Positions 23,298-24,845 of a DNA stretch of 24,845 nt are shown piece by piece (position 1 is the first letter of the stretch; every line of letters begins with the position of its first letter). Source of the DNA: HGM11368 sp051883395. GTDB lineage: Bacteria > Bacillota > Clostridia > Christensenellales > UBA3700. The stretch spans positions 1 to 24,845 of the forward strand of contig JBJETQ010000018.1 of assembly GCA_051883395.1 (NCBI GenBank), written 5' to 3'. The notes under the pieces were generated by a model, which saw only the letters and a list, made by a program, of their open reading frames with translations, ran no database searches and was not told where the DNA came from. The position numbers and the translations under genes were made by a program.

Positions 23298-24596
23298 TCA
23301 CCTGCTCTTTTTGATTTTTTTCTCGATTTTTGCACGAAACAGCTCATGTTCTTCGCCGTTGTCAGACGGCTCGTAAAACCTTTCGTATTTGAGACTGTCG
23401 GGCAGATATTGCTGCTCCACCCAACCGCCAAAGTCGTGCGGATATTTGTAACCTTCAACCTTTTTCAATTTATAATTTGCGTCCCTGAGATAATAAGGCA
23501 CTTCGTCGTCGCTTTTTGTTGCCACAACTTCTTCTACGGCATACTTTGCTCTCACAACGCTGTTTGATTTTGGAGCTTCACACACGTAAATTATTGCTTC
23601 ATACATAGGAATTTTGCCTTCCGGCAAACCAAGATTCTGGAATGCGGTCAATGCGGAAGTAGCAACAACCAGCGCCCTAGGGTCTGCCATTCCTACGTCT
23701 TCGCTGCTATGAACGACAAGCCGCCTGAGAATGAGCATAGGGTCGCAACCTGCCTGAATAAGTCTTTCCGCCCAATACAGAGCTGCGTCGCTGTCGCTTC
23801 CCCTGAGAGACTTGCAAAACGCAGAAATCATATCGTAATACATGCTTTCGTCAACACATAGCGCCTTTTTCTGAATAGATTGAGAAGCTATTTCTTCGTC
23901 GATTGTTATCTTTCCGTTAGCATCAGGATTGGTTGAGCAACAGGCAAGTTCCAGAGCATTGAGCGCAACTCTTACGTCGCCGTCGCTCGCCCAAACGAGA
24001 TGATTGAGCGCCTTGGGCGTCAAGGTTAGGTCATAGTTGCCAAGTCCGTTTTCTTTGTCTGTTATCGCTCTGTTCAAAGTTTTAATTACGTCGTCGTCCG
24101 ACAACTTTTTGAACTCAGAAATTCTGCAACGGGACACTATCGCTTTGGTCATGGAAACAAAAGGATTTTCTGTCGTAGAACCGATAAAAATTATATGTCC
24201 CTGCTCTATCGCCGCCAGCATACAGTCAGATTGAGCCTTGTTCCATCTATGACATTCGTCCAAGAGCAAATAGGTTTTTTTGCCGTACAATTCCAGTTCC
24301 GCCTTAGCTTCGTCTATGACTTTCTTTGCTTCTGCTATGCCGCTGGAAACGGCATTAAGTTTGACAAATCTGCTGCTAGTTGTGTTGGCAATTATATTGG
24401 CAAGCGTAGTCTTACCGCAACCTGGCGGGCCATAAAAAATGCAGCTACCCAAAGTATCGGTCATGATAGCTCTGCGGAGCAAACTACCCCTGCCGACTAT
24501 ATGCGCTTGTCCTACAAAGTCGTCAAGAGACGTAGGGCGCATTCTTTCGGCAAGCGGAGCCGATTTTTGAGTTACTGCGTCAAATAATGTATCCAT
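23298..24596 (-). CDS. rarA: Replication-associated recombination protein RarA (MgsA)
   Basis: A 432-residue AAA+ ATPase of the RarA/MgsA/WRNIP1 family, acting at stalled replication forks. Walker A is GPPGCGKTT (56-64), Walker B is LLLDECHRW (D113, E114), sensor 1 is GSTTENP and the arginine-finger region is SRCR. The C-terminal tetramerisation domain ends with YKYPHDFGGWVEQQYLP and DSLKYERFYEPS. The start at 24594-24596 matches the family N-terminus (LFDAVTQKSAPLAERMRPTS). No Shine-Dalgarno precedes it, and the promoter places transcription start at the ATG, so a leaderless mRNA is predicted. Confidence 0.95.
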   Translation of the reverse strand: MDTLFDAVTQKSAPLAERMRPTSLDDFVGQAHIVGRGSLLRRAIMTDTLGSCIFYGPPGCGKTTLANIIANTTSSRFVKLNAVSSGIAEAKKVIDEAKAELELYGKKTYLLLDECHRWNKAQSDCMLAAIEQGHIIFIGSTTENPFVSMTKAIVSRCRISEFKKLSDDDVIKTLNRAITDKENGLGNYDLTLTPKALNHLVWASDGDVRVALNALELACCSTNPDANGKITIDEEIASQSIQKKALCVDESMYYDMISAFCKSLRGSDSDAALYWAERLIQAGCDPMLILRRLVVHSSEDVGMADPRALVVATSALTAFQNLGLPEGKIPMYEAIIYVCEAPKSNSVVRAKYAVEEVVATKSDDEVPYYLRDANYKLKKVEGYKYPHDFGGWVEQQYLPDSLKYERFYEPSDNGEEHELFRAKIEKKIKKSR

Positions 24597-24602
24597 AAAT
24601 TA

Positions 24603-24631
24603 ATTATATATTATGTTAATATTCAAGTCAA
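24603..24631 (-). promoter_or_regulatory. Predicted promoter of rarA operon, leaderless geometry
   Basis: TTGACT (24626-24631) and a perfect TATAAT (24603-24608) are separated by 17 nt, matching consensus in 11 of 12 positions. The expected start, 7 nt past the -10, falls on 24596, the A of the rarA ATG. Confidence 0.78.
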
Positions 24632-24638
24632 TAACAAT

Positions 24639-24688
24639 CGTTGATTAATAAACCGATTTATAAGCCAATACAACCCATAAAATCAACG
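24639..24688. repeat. Inverted repeat upstream of the rarA promoter
   Basis: CGTTGATT (24639-24646) and AATCAACG (24681-24688) form an 8-bp perfect inverted repeat with a 34-nt spacer, just upstream of the -35. It might be an operator or chance. No gene is visible between 24632 and 24800. Confidence 0.3.
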
Positions 24689-24801
24689 AAATATCAAGCC
24701 GTCATACACATAACTCAATGCAAAATCAACAGACATTTTTTTATTTGAAAATTCATGCCTTGTCGGTAAAGAATCGGCAAAAAATCTGACAAAATAAAGA
24801 T

Positions 24802-24825
24802 CCACCCGCATAGCGGGTGGTTTTT
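24802..24825 (+). terminator. Intrinsic-terminator-like hairpin at right edge
   Basis: CCACCCGC / GCGGGTGG form a perfect 8-bp stem with an ATA loop, followed on the plus strand by five T's. No plus-strand gene precedes it in the window. On the minus strand it is followed by ATCTTTATTTTG, so it could weakly end a minus-strand gene located beyond the edge. A second small hairpin, GGGC-ATA-GCCC (24833-24843), follows and shares the GCATAGC core. Confidence 0.65.
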
Positions 24826-24845
24826 CAGTTTCGGGCATAGCCCTA

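Noticed and set aside
1..24845. tRNA, rRNA, CRISPR, prophage or complete insertion sequence
   Set aside because: No cloverleaf-like sequence, spaced direct repeats, integrase or transposase frame was seen on either strand.

Overview
The window looks like a chromosomal segment of a low-to-moderate G+C, low-GC Gram-positive type bacterium, most likely an uncultured member of the Clostridia. The evidence is the gene order rimP-nusA-ylxR-ylxQ-infB-rbfA-nrnA-truB-ribF, a PolC-type (not E. coli epsilon-type) exonuclease, a DUF1292 gene beside ruvX, strong AGGAGG-type ribosome binding sites and TTGACA/TATAAT-type promoters. I cannot name the genus. Every supported protein gene is on the minus strand, so transcription runs from high to low coordinates. 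No tRNA, rRNA, CRISPR array, complete insertion sequence or prophage gene is visible.

Reading in the direction of transcription (right to left): (i) 24631-20461 is a rarA - ABC ATPase - ABC permease - ruvX operon, with a promoter placed so that rarA should be leaderless. (ii) 20395-19962 is a single-gene unit for a DUF1292 protein with a cysteine-rich tail, closed by a strong intrinsic terminator. (iii) 19922-17294 is rpsB-tsf-pyrH, with a promoter, a foldable rpsB leader, a terminator between tsf and pyrH and a weaker one after pyrH. (iv) 17252-10036 is frr-uppS-cdsA-dxr-rseP-ispG followed by a 511-residue PolC-like protein. These genes cover ribosome recycling, undecaprenyl-PP, CDP-diacylglycerol and MEP isoprenoid synthesis, and a site-2 protease. 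(v) 9987-9634 is a small TIGR04076-like gene broken by one amber codon. (vi) 9500-1 is the rimP-nusA-ylxR-ylxQ-infB-rbfA-nrnA-truB-ribF-nfo-like transcription/translation operon, with a promoter and a leader hairpin, followed by a partial M24 aminopeptidase that leaves the left edge.

Most of the window is conserved housekeeping DNA, and I do not see a complete new system. The strongest anomaly is the gene at the usual polC position. It keeps the PolC N-terminal region, OB fold and an intact proofreading exonuclease, but it lacks the PHP and polymerase parts and ends at a normal stop. Other points for follow-up are the amber-interrupted gene next to it, the rpsB and rimP leader structures, the predicted leaderless rarA transcript, the cysteine-rich DUF1292 tail and a tandem hairpin block at the right edge.
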